From CALCNS01 sp964425745 (GTDB taxonomy: Bacteria > Bacillota > JAAYKD01), in the NCBI GenBank assembly GCA_964425745.1, contig CAYRNW010000002.1:156655-220654 (forward strand): a stretch of 64,000 nt of DNA, in the 5' to 3' direction. Shown here one piece after another: positions 46,007 to 55,666 of the stretch. The translations under genes were made by a program, and so were the position numbers. The notes beneath the pieces are model-generated. The model saw only the letters and a list, made by a program, of their open reading frames with translations, did not search any database and was not told the DNA's origin. Within the stretch, counting starts at the first letter, position 1; each line of letters starts with the position of its first letter.

Positions 46007-49000
46007 AGACGTTGCTCCTTTCGTTATCGTCAAGGCAAATATTGATATAGGGACACTGTTTGCAATGCTTGTTCACGTTTTTTTCATAATCAAGCAAGTG
46101 TTTTCCGGTTTCCATTTTTTCTGTTAGGCTTTGAGCTTTTATTTTTGCCTGTTCCAGAGCACTTGGAGCACAAGAGATTTCACAAAGGACATTGGCTCGA
46201 ACCAGGGCTAATTGTGCGGAAACAACTGGCTTGTTCAATAGCTGTTCAACTGCTAGGGCATACCATTGTAACTGCAACGCATAATTCTCTGTGATTTCTG
46301 CAATTTTTGTTTGTGCTAAAAGCGGATCTTCTGGAACTCGGTTGGTTTTATAATCCAGAATGTGTAAATTTCCTTGGGTATCTTCACTCAACAGGTCAAT
46401 GACTCCGTCAAGATAAACACCATCTACCAGGGGAGAAAGGAAAGTCCACTCGCGTTTTAGGTCTCGCGCCTTATCTAAAATTGCCCTATACTCCTGGTTC
46501 TCCATAAGCCGCTCCACCAATTCCAAAGCTTCGGGTCCCTGTGGCGTCATCTCTTGAAACATAGGTTCGGCTAATACTTGGTCTAGGATCTCCTTCGGAT
46601 TTGATTCAGGAGTGCTCAATTCGCACAACCTGTGAACCAATGAACCAAAGAGCAGGGGATTTTGGTAAGTATTCTTATTTTCTTCGTTTGAAGCCAAATT
46701 ACCTTCTTCCTCCATGCGGTCACTGTCAAGAGGAATCCTTTGTTGAGTGGTTTCAAAGACATCATCCTTTAGCCACAGCCGATAACGCAAATAGTAACTG
46801 CGAGGACAACGTTGAAAATTTAACAGACCCGTTGCAGAAACTCGAAGAGCTGGTCTGGCTTGCACTTTAATTTCTTCTTGCATGGGAGTCAAAGGTAGTT
46901 TTAAATTTTCTCCCGGAAAAGAAATAGGAGTAACGTGGCCGGCACTTTGATCAGATATTTCCTCCGGTATCTCCCAATTCGGGGGATCCTTAGCAAGTTC
47001 CGGAGCTTGCGCTGCTTGCATGGTCAGTCGGAAGGGTAAGTCATGAACGCGGATGATGGTCGGCGGTTCCTGTGAAGCCAGAGCCTGGTCATAAGCAGTT
47101 TCTTCGCGCAGCCATTCTTGTATCTGCGACCACCAACTGCCGCTATTTAAACGAGTATGGTTTCCCCCGCATAAGACCAAGTAATCGCGTGCACGAGTCA
47201 TTGCTACATAAAGAATTCGTTGAGATTCTTCTCGTTCAGCTTCTAAAAGGGAATCTGCTACTAAAGCACCCCGCTTATTACCATTACGGAAGGTGAATCC
47301 CTGTTCTGCATTCCAAATCAAGTAATCAGAATTACGGTGATCTTGTTTGCGAATAAGATCCGGTAAGAATAAAACCGGGAACTCTAATCCTTTGGCAGCG
47401 TGAATGGTCATGATGCGGACGGCGTCTTGCCCTTCGGTGAACAACGTAAGTTCCGCTTCACTTTCTTCTTCTGCCAACTGGTGGAAATAGTAAAGGCATT
47501 CATGAATCCCGTAATAATTTTGCCCGGAAGCTTGTTCGGCAAGGCTAATAAACTTGCTCAAATTCGTCCATGCTTGTTCCCCCATGGGTTGGGCTGCATA
47601 ATAAGTTTCCAAACGACAATCGCGAATCATTTGTCTGAGTAGATTTGGCACATCGAGGAAGGCTTGTAATTTTTGCCACTGCTGTAAACGGTGGATAGCG
47701 TGTTGCCAAGGCTCGAGAATTTCTTTGGGGCCGAACCAATCATAGGTCAACCAACTTATTCTATGATTCCGACAGTGCAAAGCATGTTCAGCCAACGCTT
47801 TTAGCGGAATGCCATGATGCGCCGCTGTTAACCAAGCCCAATTGGCATAGTCATCCCCTGCATTGGCCACAGCAGCCAAACCGTGCAGCAAATCTTGGAT
47901 TTCTTGACGTTGATAAAAAGCTCGATTTCCCACAACCAAATAGGGAATGCCCAGCTGTTTTAATGCGTTTTCATAAAGGGGTAGATCGCTACGGCTGCGA
48001 AAGAGCATGGCGACATCACCATAGCGTACTGGACGAGGTTGTTCTACTCCTTCAGCATCTTGTTCGTACACCAACATTTCTTTGCGTTCTACCATGGTTT
48101 GGATCCGTGTAGCAATCGCTTCCGCTTCAAAATTACGGAAGAGCTCACCGCTGGCTTCCAAGGTGATCAGCAATTCCAATTGAGGAATGTCAGGGTCGGC
48201 AGGGCGAGCAGCTTGCATCGGCTCATAATCGGCCAACTTGTTTTGAAAGTATTGATTAACGAGCTGGATAATCTGAGCACCACTACGATAATTGGTTTCC
48301 AGGTTTTTCTGGGATTCAAACTCGGTGCCATGTAAGGCTTTACCGATATTCTCACTCATATCTCGGAATAAGCGAACCACAGCCCCGCGAAATCCATAGA
48401 TGGATTGTTTCACGTCTCCAGCTACAAACAGACTTTGCTGAAGGCTGCTCTCGTTGAGCAGGGAAATCAGCTTATATTGAGCATAGTTGGTATCTTGAAA
48501 TTCGTCGATTAGAAAGGCATGGTAGCGTTTGCGCAATTGTTGAACCACCTGCGGGTTTTCCTGAAGCAAGGTCAAGGTCCGATGTTCTAAATCGGTAAAA
48601 TCAAGACAATGCTGTTTGTTCTTTTCCTGTATGAATCGTTCTTGTATCGTTTGTAGAAGTTGTAGAGCAGAAGGATAATAACGTTGCAACCAGTCTTCCC
48701 ATATCTGGTTGATCAACGCTCCCAAACGGCAAGTTGTTAAGGCGTCACTCAGAAGCTGACCGTTTTTGCTGAGCTTTTCTCCTTCTTTGGGTTCATATTG
48801 TTCGCAAATCGTTCCTACTTCGTGCAACCATGTTTCTTGAGCCTCCATGGGTAGGGCGTTAAACCATGGGCCGGACGCATTCGATACCTTATCATAAAGA
48901 GTCTGCCAATCGTTAATCGCCGTTGTTCCCCGCTTATCGAATACCAAGGTTGTTTGGCAGAACTCCTGAGCTGCTTGTTCAAAATCATGCCAGAGTTGGT

Positions 49001-49595
49001 TGGAATCGTACTTTTCTTTGCCTAATTCGGCAATGATTTGTGTAATAGGCACGCCTTTGTTGTTTATTTGTTGTAAAAAACTCTGTAAGGTCTCAACGGC
49101 TTGACTCACTGATTTCTTGCGCAAGAGGATCGATAGAAAAGGGTTGCCTTGATCCAAGGCCGTTTCTAAAGATTGAAGGATGACTTCCCGTAGCAAAGAA
49201 CGGCTTTCCCATTCTTCCATGATCTGAAAATGCGGATCTACTTCTGCTTCCAAGGGGAATTGACGCAGAATACCACTACAAAAGCCATGGATTGTAGTGA
49301 TGGTTGCGGAAGGTAGTAACAAAATCCACTGCTGTAACTGGGATGATTGCTCAGAAGTCTTTGCGTCTTGAAGCCTTTTCAATAGTTCTTGACCAATGCG
49401 CTCCCGCATTTCACCGGCAGCTTTATTGGTAAAGGTGATGGCTACAATCTGATCCAAACCTAATCCGCTTTGGAGCAGTTGCAAATATCGATGAACCAAA
49501 ACCCGAGTTTTCCCGGCACCAGCTCCGGCGGTGAGAACCAAAGACTGTTGAGTCTTTTCAACGGCATATCGTTGATTCGCGGAAAAAGTACTCAA
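45984..49595 (-). CDS. addA: ATP-dependent helicase/nuclease AddA-like subunit
   Basis: 1,203 aa from a TTG that overlaps the addB stop (TTGA), with AAGGGAG upstream. Motifs in order: Q-motif SANQRYAV, Walker A AGAGAGKT (residues 23-30), DEFQD, GDVKQSIYGFRG, NYRSG, TIHAAKGLEFPV and VAMTRARDYL. A C-terminal RecB-type nuclease follows (GVIDLL ... LDYKTNRV). With AddB it resects double-strand ends for RecA loading. Unusually, the nuclease domain also carries a cysteine set like an iron-sulfur staple: one in LNFQRCPRSYY and three in HCKQCPYINIC. That arrangement is best known from AddB. Length is close to B. subtilis AddA. Confidence 0.88.
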   Translation of the reverse strand: MSTFSANQRYAVEKTQQSLVLTAGAGAGKTRVLVHRYLQLLQSGLGLDQIVAITFTNKAAGEMRERIGQELLKRLQDAKTSEQSSQLQQWILLLPSATITTIHGFCSGILRQFPLEAEVDPHFQIMEEWESRSLLREVILQSLETALDQGNPFLSILLRKKSVSQAVETLQSFLQQINNKGVPITQIIAELGKEKYDSNQLWHDFEQAAQEFCQTTLVFDKRGTTAINDWQTLYDKVSNASGPWFNALPMEAQETWLHEVGTICEQYEPKEGEKLSKNGQLLSDALTTCRLGALINQIWEDWLQRYYPSALQLLQTIQERFIQEKNKQHCLDFTDLEHRTLTLLQENPQVVQQLRKRYHAFLIDEFQDTNYAQYKLISLLNESSLQQSLFVAGDVKQSIYGFRGAVVRLFRDMSENIGKALHGTEFESQKNLETNYRSGAQIIQLVNQYFQNKLADYEPMQAARPADPDIPQLELLITLEASGELFRNFEAEAIATRIQTMVERKEMLVYEQDAEGVEQPRPVRYGDVAMLFRSRSDLPLYENALKQLGIPYLVVGNRAFYQRQEIQDLLHGLAAVANAGDDYANWAWLTAAHHGIPLKALAEHALHCRNHRISWLTYDWFGPKEILEPWQHAIHRLQQWQKLQAFLDVPNLLRQMIRDCRLETYYAAQPMGEQAWTNLSKFISLAEQASGQNYYGIHECLYYFHQLAEEESEAELTLFTEGQDAVRIMTIHAAKGLEFPVLFLPDLIRKQDHRNSDYLIWNAEQGFTFRNGNKRGALVADSLLEAEREESQRILYVAMTRARDYLVLCGGNHTRLNSGSWWSQIQEWLREETAYDQALASQEPPTIIRVHDLPFRLTMQAAQAPELAKDPPNWEIPEEISDQSAGHVTPISFPGENLKLPLTPMQEEIKVQARPALRVSATGLLNFQRCPRSYYLRYRLWLKDDVFETTQQRIPLDSDRMEEEGNLASNEENKNTYQNPLLFGSLVHRLCELSTPESNPKEILDQVLAEPMFQEMTPQGPEALELVERLMENQEYRAILDKARDLKREWTFLSPLVDGVYLDGVIDLLSEDTQGNLHILDYKTNRVPEDPLLAQTKIAEITENYALQLQWYALAVEQLLNKPVVSAQLALVRANVLCEISCAPSALEQAKIKAQSLTEKMETGKHLLDYEKNVNKHCKQCPYINICLDDNERSNVFENHLPT

Positions 49596-52363
49596 GGTTT
49601 CATCTCCCTTCGGCATAAAGAGGCATAGGGACAGCGGTCACAGGCATCGTCCTTGGGATCTTTAGGAAAGTACCCTCTGCTGATCATGGTATCGATATTG
49701 CGCAAAATCCGTAAGGCATCTTCTTTCAATTCCGGCCAATTCTGAGGTTTGACCGTTTCAACCAATTCGGCCATTCCTTCCCCTTGTCCGGGAAAGTAAT
49801 AGGCAGCGGAATGCATTTCCCCATGATTCTGCTTCTCCCAGGCCAATCCATAACAAGGCAGCTGTAAATCATTTAAAGGTTCTTTTTTCAGGGCTTTGTA
49901 ACGAGCAGGACTTCCGGTTTTATAATCATACAAGTAATACTGGTTCTGCTCTCCTTGTAAGAAGTCAATTCGGTCGATTTTACCTTGTATAGGGTAGCAG
50001 TTCTCATCCAACTGGACGAGAGTATCATGCCCAAACTTCCATTCACTATAGAGAGGGATAGCATTGCGCTCCTGATACAGTCCTGCTTCTTCTTCCAGCC
50101 AAGTTTCGAATCGACGCTGATATCGCAAGCGTTCAGTCTGCCAAAGCTTTGGTGAGAGTTCCAGAAGTTCAGGTTGAATCCAGAACTGGTCCATAACCTG
50201 AGGGATCATCGCTTTACAAGCTTCAAGATCGGGTGGATTGGTCTCATAGAGGGGCTCCTTCCAGGCTTTGACCAAGGCTTCCAAAATACGATGCATGAGG
50301 GTACCGCGATCCAATGGGGTTAAGTCCGTTTCTACGCTTTGAGGTTGCTCCAAGCGCAGAATGTAGGTCAGAAAATAGGCATAGGGACAACTCTGATACT
50401 GATTATAAGCCGAGGGAGACTGCAGTATTTTTTTAGGTAAGAACGTTTTATCCACGATCAGGGGAGGCTCGGGTGCCGGCGGCTCAGATGCATGCGCAAG
50501 AGTTATTTGTTTCAAAGACTCTGCCGACAACGTATGCTCCTCTTTGATGCGAAATAAAGAAGAGTCTGTTTCTTGCACAGAGATTTTGCTCGAAAAGTAG
50601 ATTTGAAGCAGAAGTAAGAAAGGAGAAGAGGTTAGACCCTGACCTTTAAAGTCTCGACGACTGTAGGAAAGAATCCATTGTTTCTCTGCCATTTCCAAAC
50701 AACTGCGAAAGAGAGCTTCTTCTTCAGCCGCCCGATCTTCCGGAGTTGGAATGCTATATCCTGCTTGAGAGAGGATTTTTAAGGAGTCGGCATCTAACAT
50801 CCAATCGTTACCACCAGGAGCTGGAAACACACCATCGTTGAGGCCTAAGACGGCCACTCCATGAAAGTGTTGACCACGCATACGTAAAGGAGTTCCTATG
50901 CGCACACCGGTTGGCTGACCATAGGGAATCGGAAGCTGTACAGAGGCCAACAAGGCTGATAGTTCTTGAACATAATCGGGAAAGGCCCATTTTTCATCGA
51001 GGTGAACTACACTTGATGCGATTTCTAATTGCCGTAAGGCTTTATCAAGCTCCTGCCAGGCGGCTTGATTCTGCTTTTCCAAAAGAAGGAGCTCTTCCTG
51101 TGGGAGGTCGATTTTCCGAAGTTTTATAATGTTTTCATGGAAACCTCGGACAGAGAACAGTGTCATTAGAGCTTCTCTGAACTCACTTGGAGTTGCCTTT
51201 TCTGGGATTGAATTCAGATCATTTTGCCATTCCAGAAGAAGTGTTTCCGCATCGTGGAAAAACTGTTCTGAATATCGTTTCTTAGGCCGAGGATCTTCAT
51301 CATCTTCAGGCCAGGCAAGCAGATTGTGATTCCGTTCTGCTGCGCGTTTAAAGCGGTTGAACCATGTAGTCCAATCCCCCTCTAATCCTTCTGCAGGCCA
51401 AAGGGAAGCCAACTCTGCCGCAAGAGTTGCATTTCGATTCATCAAAGGGGCACGTAACAGGTTTTTTAGAGAAAACCGATGGGGTGAGGCAGCAACACGA
51501 AGAATCATATGAACCGCTTGGATTAAGGGTTGCTGTGTTAAGGGGGTACGTAAAACCATGCTATAGGGAATTTGAGCTTTCTCAAGCTCTTCGCGCAGGA
51601 TTGGGAAATATGGAGTTTCCGAGCGCGCCAGAATTGCCCAAGCATAAGGAGGGATTCCTTGCACGAGTGATTGCTTGACTCGTACCAAGACCTCTTGAAT
51701 CTCTCGTCGCATATCGAACGCGCAAAGAACTTGAACGTTGTTTGGTTGAAATGCTTCCCACCCGCGGGGCGCGGTAGTTTCAATTTCACAATCGGGAATG
51801 CGAGAACAAAGCCATGCAAAAAAGCGCTTCTCCAAAGGCCGACTAAAGTAAAAATGAAAAGCGCGCAAGCCTTTCAGGGTTGTTAGCGGCTCGGGTAGAG
51901 GTTGATCTTTATCCAGATTGAAAATCCATTGGTAGACATCACTGAGCTCATAAAGCTTATGGGTTTGTTTATACAACTGATATTCGCTATACAAAAGGGT
52001 TAAATCGTGAAATCGTGGGGAGGTGCTCATTGCTGCAATACGATTTAAGACATCACTAACAATCCCGTTTTCCATGTAGATCTGAAGCATGTTTTTTAAC
52101 GATACCACCATACCGTGTTCTTGTTCTTTCGTGAGCAAAAGCCATTGTAAGTGGCCATCTTTATTGAGGCGTTGGAGAATATCGCTGAGGATTAATTCTT
52201 GTTCCCGCGCAACTAAGGGCCGTTTGCCCTGGGTGAATTCTTTGCCCAAAGAAGAAACCAGCTGGTCTAAGGTGAGAATAAACCGAGGTCTCTTTAAATG
52301 CGTATATTCCGCGAGCATTTGTAAATCTGCAGTAGGATAAATCAAACCGAAATCCTGGTACAA
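49592..52363 (-). CDS. addB: ATP-dependent nuclease AddB-like subunit
   Basis: 923 aa from a TTG at 52363, about 8 bases after a GGGG(TGG) site; a GTG at 52372 is the alternative but abuts that site. The C-terminal RecB-type nuclease has KIDRIDF and YDYKTGSPARY. An iron-sulfur staple is formed by YNQYQSCPYAYF and CDRCPYASLC, as in characterised AddB proteins. The helicase-like middle keeps VAVLGLNDGVFPAPG. It is shorter than B. subtilis AddB (about 1,166 aa), and I see no N-terminal Walker A, so this subunit may be a structural/nuclease partner without ATPase activity. It is first gene of the addB-addA-MBL-VOC operon, divergent from the DUF1846 gene. Confidence 0.85.
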   Translation of the reverse strand: MYQDFGLIYPTADLQMLAEYTHLKRPRFILTLDQLVSSLGKEFTQGKRPLVAREQELILSDILQRLNKDGHLQWLLLTKEQEHGMVVSLKNMLQIYMENGIVSDVLNRIAAMSTSPRFHDLTLLYSEYQLYKQTHKLYELSDVYQWIFNLDKDQPLPEPLTTLKGLRAFHFYFSRPLEKRFFAWLCSRIPDCEIETTAPRGWEAFQPNNVQVLCAFDMRREIQEVLVRVKQSLVQGIPPYAWAILARSETPYFPILREELEKAQIPYSMVLRTPLTQQPLIQAVHMILRVAASPHRFSLKNLLRAPLMNRNATLAAELASLWPAEGLEGDWTTWFNRFKRAAERNHNLLAWPEDDEDPRPKKRYSEQFFHDAETLLLEWQNDLNSIPEKATPSEFREALMTLFSVRGFHENIIKLRKIDLPQEELLLLEKQNQAAWQELDKALRQLEIASSVVHLDEKWAFPDYVQELSALLASVQLPIPYGQPTGVRIGTPLRMRGQHFHGVAVLGLNDGVFPAPGGNDWMLDADSLKILSQAGYSIPTPEDRAAEEEALFRSCLEMAEKQWILSYSRRDFKGQGLTSSPFLLLLQIYFSSKISVQETDSSLFRIKEEHTLSAESLKQITLAHASEPPAPEPPLIVDKTFLPKKILQSPSAYNQYQSCPYAYFLTYILRLEQPQSVETDLTPLDRGTLMHRILEALVKAWKEPLYETNPPDLEACKAMIPQVMDQFWIQPELLELSPKLWQTERLRYQRRFETWLEEEAGLYQERNAIPLYSEWKFGHDTLVQLDENCYPIQGKIDRIDFLQGEQNQYYLYDYKTGSPARYKALKKEPLNDLQLPCYGLAWEKQNHGEMHSAAYYFPGQGEGMAELVETVKPQNWPELKEDALRILRNIDTMISRGYFPKDPKDDACDRCPYASLCRREMKP

Positions 52364-52415
52364 AAAAACCACCCCTTTTCATAGTTTATTATTCAACAAA
52401 AGAGGTCCTCTTCCC

Positions 52416-52444
52416 TTGAAAGAAGTTTCGTGTTGTGTTATATT
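52416..52444 (+). promoter_or_regulatory. Sigma-A-type promoter of the DUF1846 gene
   Basis: TTGAAA (52416-52421), a 17-base spacer and TATATT (52439-52444), about 50 bases upstream of the TTG start. It lies in the 129-base divergent gap with addB. A small perfect dyad, AAGAGGTCCTCTT, sits near 52400, just upstream. Confidence 0.65.
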
Positions 52445-52492
52445 TAACGTTATGAACTGTGCTACATCTAGAATATAAAGGGGGCGTTTTCT

Positions 52493-53980
52493 TTGGTCAA
52501 GGCAGGATTTGACCTCGATCTTTACATTGAAAAACAGTCAAAAGAAATCAAGGCCAGAATCGACAAATTTGGTGGCAAACTGTACTTGGAGTTTGGTGGT
52601 AAGCTCTTTGATGATTATCATGCATCCAGAGTCTTGCCGGGCTTTAAACCGGACAGCAAATTGCGTATGCTGCAATCCATTAGCGACCAAGTAGAAATCA
52701 TTATTGTCATTAAGGCCGGCGATATTGAAGATAATAAAATGCGAAGCGATCTTGGAATCACGTATGATGCCGATGTTCTACGACTCATCGATGCGTTTCG
52801 TGGAATAGGATTATATGTGGGTAGCGTTGTCATCAGTCAGTTTTCCGGTCAAGCTTCTGCTCGACGATTCCGCAGACAGTTACAGCGACAAGGCGTGCCG
52901 GTTTTCTTGCATTATCCCATAGAAAATTATCCCCTGAATGTTTCCGTTATTGTCAGCGATAATGGGTTTGGTAAGAATGAATATATTGAAACCAGCCGCC
53001 CTCTGGTTGTTGTTACTGCACCAGGTCCGGGCAGCGGTAAAATGGCAACCTGTTTATCTCAATTGTATCATGAGCACAAACGAGGCAGTGTGGCTGGGTA
53101 TGCTAAATTCGAAACCTTTCCCATATGGAATTTACCCCTAAAACATCCAATCAACTTAGCGTATGAAGCTGCTACAGTGAATCTCAATGATGTGAATATG
53201 ATTGACCCCTATCATTTGGAAGCGTATGGAATTACCACCGTCAATTACAATCGCGATGTCGAGGTCTTCCCGGTTCTGCGCACCATGTTTGAGCGAATTA
53301 GCGGCGAATGTCCGTATCAATCCCCCACCGATATGGGTGTGAACATGGCAGGTTATGGAATTGCCGATGATAAGGCGGTAAGTCAAGCAGCCAAAGATGA
53401 AATCGTGCGGCGTTATTATGATACGTTGGGAATGAGACGCAAAGGGTTCTGGCCAGAAGAAGCGGTACATAAATTAGAATTACTTATGAATCAAGCCGGA
53501 ATCACAATCGAAGATCGACCTGTCGTGCAAGCTGCTTTAAAGCGTAGTAAAGACACCCAGAATCAACCTGCGATGGCGATTCAATTAGCCAATGGTCAGA
53601 TTATCACGGGTAAAACTTCGGATTTGTTAGGGGCTTCCTCGGCAGCACTACTCAATGCAGTAAAAACCTTGGGAGAAATCAACAAGGAAGTGAAGCTGAT
53701 TGAACCCGAAGTGATACTGCCAATTCAAACCATGAAGACTGAAATCATGGGCAATCAAAACCCACGATTACACACAGATGAAGTGTTGATTGCGTTATCT
53801 ATTAGCGCAGTGAGCAGTGAAGTAGCAAAAACTGCGATGAGCTGTTTGCCTCAACTACGGGATTGTGAAGCACACTCTACGGTATTATTGTCGCAGGTCG
53901 ATGAATCGGTTTTCCGCCGTCTGGGGATTCACCTTACCTGTGAACCCAATTACGGCAGTAATAAACTTTATCAGAAATAA
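52493..53980 (+). CDS. DUF1846 family protein
   Basis: 495 aa from a TTG at 52493 with AAGGGGG about 8 bases upstream. The N-terminus (LYLEFGGKLFDDYHASRVLPGFKPDSK, in part) and ITYDADVLRLIDAFR are hallmarks of DUF1846, a roughly 500-residue cytosolic family common in Bacillota. A glycine-rich VTAPGPGSGKMATCLSQLYHE segment (about residue 174) looks like a nucleotide-binding loop, and a conserved SPTDMGVNMAGYGI stretch follows. The function of the family is not established. The gene is monocistronic, with its own promoter and a terminator at 53982. It does not appear linked to the divergent addBA operon except by sharing the intergenic region. Confidence 0.88.
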   Translation: MVKAGFDLDLYIEKQSKEIKARIDKFGGKLYLEFGGKLFDDYHASRVLPGFKPDSKLRMLQSISDQVEIIIVIKAGDIEDNKMRSDLGITYDADVLRLIDAFRGIGLYVGSVVISQFSGQASARRFRRQLQRQGVPVFLHYPIENYPLNVSVIVSDNGFGKNEYIETSRPLVVVTAPGPGSGKMATCLSQLYHEHKRGSVAGYAKFETFPIWNLPLKHPINLAYEAATVNLNDVNMIDPYHLEAYGITTVNYNRDVEVFPVLRTMFERISGECPYQSPTDMGVNMAGYGIADDKAVSQAAKDEIVRRYYDTLGMRRKGFWPEEAVHKLELLMNQAGITIEDRPVVQAALKRSKDTQNQPAMAIQLANGQIITGKTSDLLGASSAALLNAVKTLGEINKEVKLIEPEVILPIQTMKTEIMGNQNPRLHTDEVLIALSISAVSSEVAKTAMSCLPQLRDCEAHSTVLLSQVDESVFRRLGIHLTCEPNYGSNKLYQK

Positions 53981-53981
53981 A

Positions 53982-54024
53982 AAGCAACCGGAAACTCTTA
54001 GATGAAAAGAGTTTCCGGTTGCTT
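53982..54024. terminator. Bidirectional terminator between DUF1846 and MFS genes
   Basis: An 18-bp perfect stem (53982-53999 with 54007-54024) with a 7-base loop. The U-tract is strong on the reverse strand and weak on the forward strand, so it chiefly ends the MFS transcript. Confidence 0.88.
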
Positions 54025-54034
54025 CTATAATATG

Positions 54035-55324
54035 CTATGCTTGTGCTTGGTGCACTTGGGGTTTGTCAAATTTGTTGAAAGCGCGGTAGTAAAAAACACT
54101 GGCCAAGAAATATAACACACAGGTGAAATAATAAGGCGAAGTGTTTCCCCAAGCATCCATCATCAAACCTCCTAAAATTTGACTGACACTTCGGGCGATG
54201 GAGTTCCCCATGTTGATTGTGGAACTGGCCGTTGCGCGCATGTCGCTGGGGACGATTTCCATGGCAAAGGAGGTGGCTATAGGAGAGGACATATTCATTA
54301 AAGCAGTCCGGAACCAGTATAGCAAGGCTACAATCCATAACCCCGGAGCAAAGGAGATTGAAAGAAGTGCCGGTATTGATAACATTTGGGTAATCAATAC
54401 CGATTTGATACGCCCGAATGCTTTGACCAACCAGGGACTCATCAGCACTGCAATTGTCAACACAACACGAGAACCCATGGTAATAGTGCTAATTTCACCG
54501 GCAGAGGCACCCAAGGAATCACTCAAAAAAACATTAAAGAAGGGAATCGTCATCCCGGCACCTGCGCCAATCAGGAATTGATAAAAAGCCAAGTTGCGCA
54601 GATTGGCATCTTTGACGATTGAAGTTAAATCCGAAGCAACACTGTGCCTTTTAGAGGGTTTGAAGTTGGTCTCGGAAATCATAGAAATGGGAATTGCAGA
54701 GATGAGAAGGAAGATAATCGAGAAAGCAAGAGCCATTCTTAATTGAGCCACCTCGACAAACTCCAACCAGCCAAAGCTCTGAGCAGCGAAAGCTAATAAT
54801 AATGGAAACAATCCGGCTAACCCGGATCCCAGAACCGAGGCAACCGTTTGTAAGGCCTGATTGACCGAGAAGAGATGAATACGTTCATCCGGAGTACTAT
54901 TTTCCATAAGAAAAGGATTTTGCACAACCTGCTTAAAGGTAGAACCAACGCCCTTGGCAAAGCTGACCCCCAATAATAGCATGGGGTTTAAGATTGCGAC
55001 TTCACCAATAGCGGCTAAGGTTGTTAAGGCAATCGCCCATAATACCGATTTCTTACGTCCAACTCGGTCGGCAACAACACCAATTGGTATGGCAGCAATC
55101 GCTGCTGCTAAGGTGCCCATGGCCATGTAGGTGCCGATATAGGATTTACTGAAACCCATCTTTAAGAAGTAAACATTCAATATGGTAGAGCTTACTCCCA
55201 AACAGATTTGGGTCGACGCATGACTTAACAAAAACAATTTGGCATTACGGCTAAAAGAGCGGATCCTTGCAAAATAACCGGTTCCGTCATCAAACCGTCC
55301 CTGCTGAGGGTTTATTTGAGACAT
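54035..55324 (-). CDS. Major facilitator superfamily transporter
   Basis: 429 aa from an ATG at 55324 behind a GGAGGT site; upstream residues in the same frame lack a start signal. There are about 12 hydrophobic segments, with the MFS loop 2-3 signature GVVADRVGRKKSV near residue 85 and a central hydrophilic loop (FKPSKRHSVASDL). It is a cytoplasmic-membrane secondary transporter of the drug/metabolite type. The substrate cannot be read from sequence. It stands alone, convergent with DUF1846 and divergent from tRNA-Asp. Confidence 0.85.
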   Translation of the reverse strand: MSQINPQQGRFDDGTGYFARIRSFSRNAKLFLLSHASTQICLGVSSTILNVYFLKMGFSKSYIGTYMAMGTLAAAIAAIPIGVVADRVGRKKSVLWAIALTTLAAIGEVAILNPMLLLGVSFAKGVGSTFKQVVQNPFLMENSTPDERIHLFSVNQALQTVASVLGSGLAGLFPLLLAFAAQSFGWLEFVEVAQLRMALAFSIIFLLISAIPISMISETNFKPSKRHSVASDLTSIVKDANLRNLAFYQFLIGAGAGMTIPFFNVFLSDSLGASAGEISTITMGSRVVLTIAVLMSPWLVKAFGRIKSVLITQMLSIPALLSISFAPGLWIVALLYWFRTALMNMSSPIATSFAMEIVPSDMRATASSTINMGNSIARSVSQILGGLMMDAWGNTSPYYFTCVLYFLASVFYYRAFNKFDKPQVHQAQA

Positions 55325-55473
55325 AAAAAAAGACCTCCGTATTCTTGCACTATAAGTATAGAGTTCATTCGATAATCGAAAGAAAAACCCTTCTTTATAC
55401 GCCACTTATTCAGCAAACAACACCAGCCTTTTCATGCCGACACGATTTTCTTAAAACATACTGCTGTGTACCC

Positions 55474-55502
55474 TTGCCAAAAGCAAAGATATACGGTATA
55501 CT
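55474..55502 (+). promoter_or_regulatory. Promoter of tRNA-Asp
   Basis: TTGCCA (55474-55479), a 17-base spacer and TATACT (55497-55502), 18 bases before the mature tRNA 5' end. Confidence 0.8.
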
Positions 55503-55520
55503 AAACTTCGCTGCATATAC

Positions 55521-55597
55521 GGAGCTGTGGTGTAGCGGCCTAACATGCCTGCCTGTCACGCAGGAGACCGAGGGTTCAAATCCCTTCAGCTCCGCCA
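55521..55597 (+). tRNA. tRNA-Asp (anticodon GTC)
   Basis: 77 bases. The acceptor stem GGAGCTG/CAGCTCC is followed by discriminator G and an encoded CCA. The anticodon arm is CCTGC-CTGTCAC-GCAGG with anticodon GTC. The T arm holds GTTCAAAT, and the D arm has the AGCGGCCTAA loop. It is a single tRNA with its own promoter and terminator. Confidence 0.97.
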
Positions 55598-55603
55598 ATA
55601 AAT

Positions 55604-55649
55604 AAACAGCACTTTTACCAAAATTGGTAAAGGTGCTGTTTGTTTTTTT
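55604..55649 (+). terminator. Rho-independent terminator of tRNA-Asp
   Basis: A 17-bp stem (55604-55620 with 55625-55641, one G-U pair) is followed by GTTTTTTTC. It ends only 18 bases before the likely start codon of the next gene. Confidence 0.88.
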
Positions 55650-55666
55650 CTCGAATAGTAGCATTC

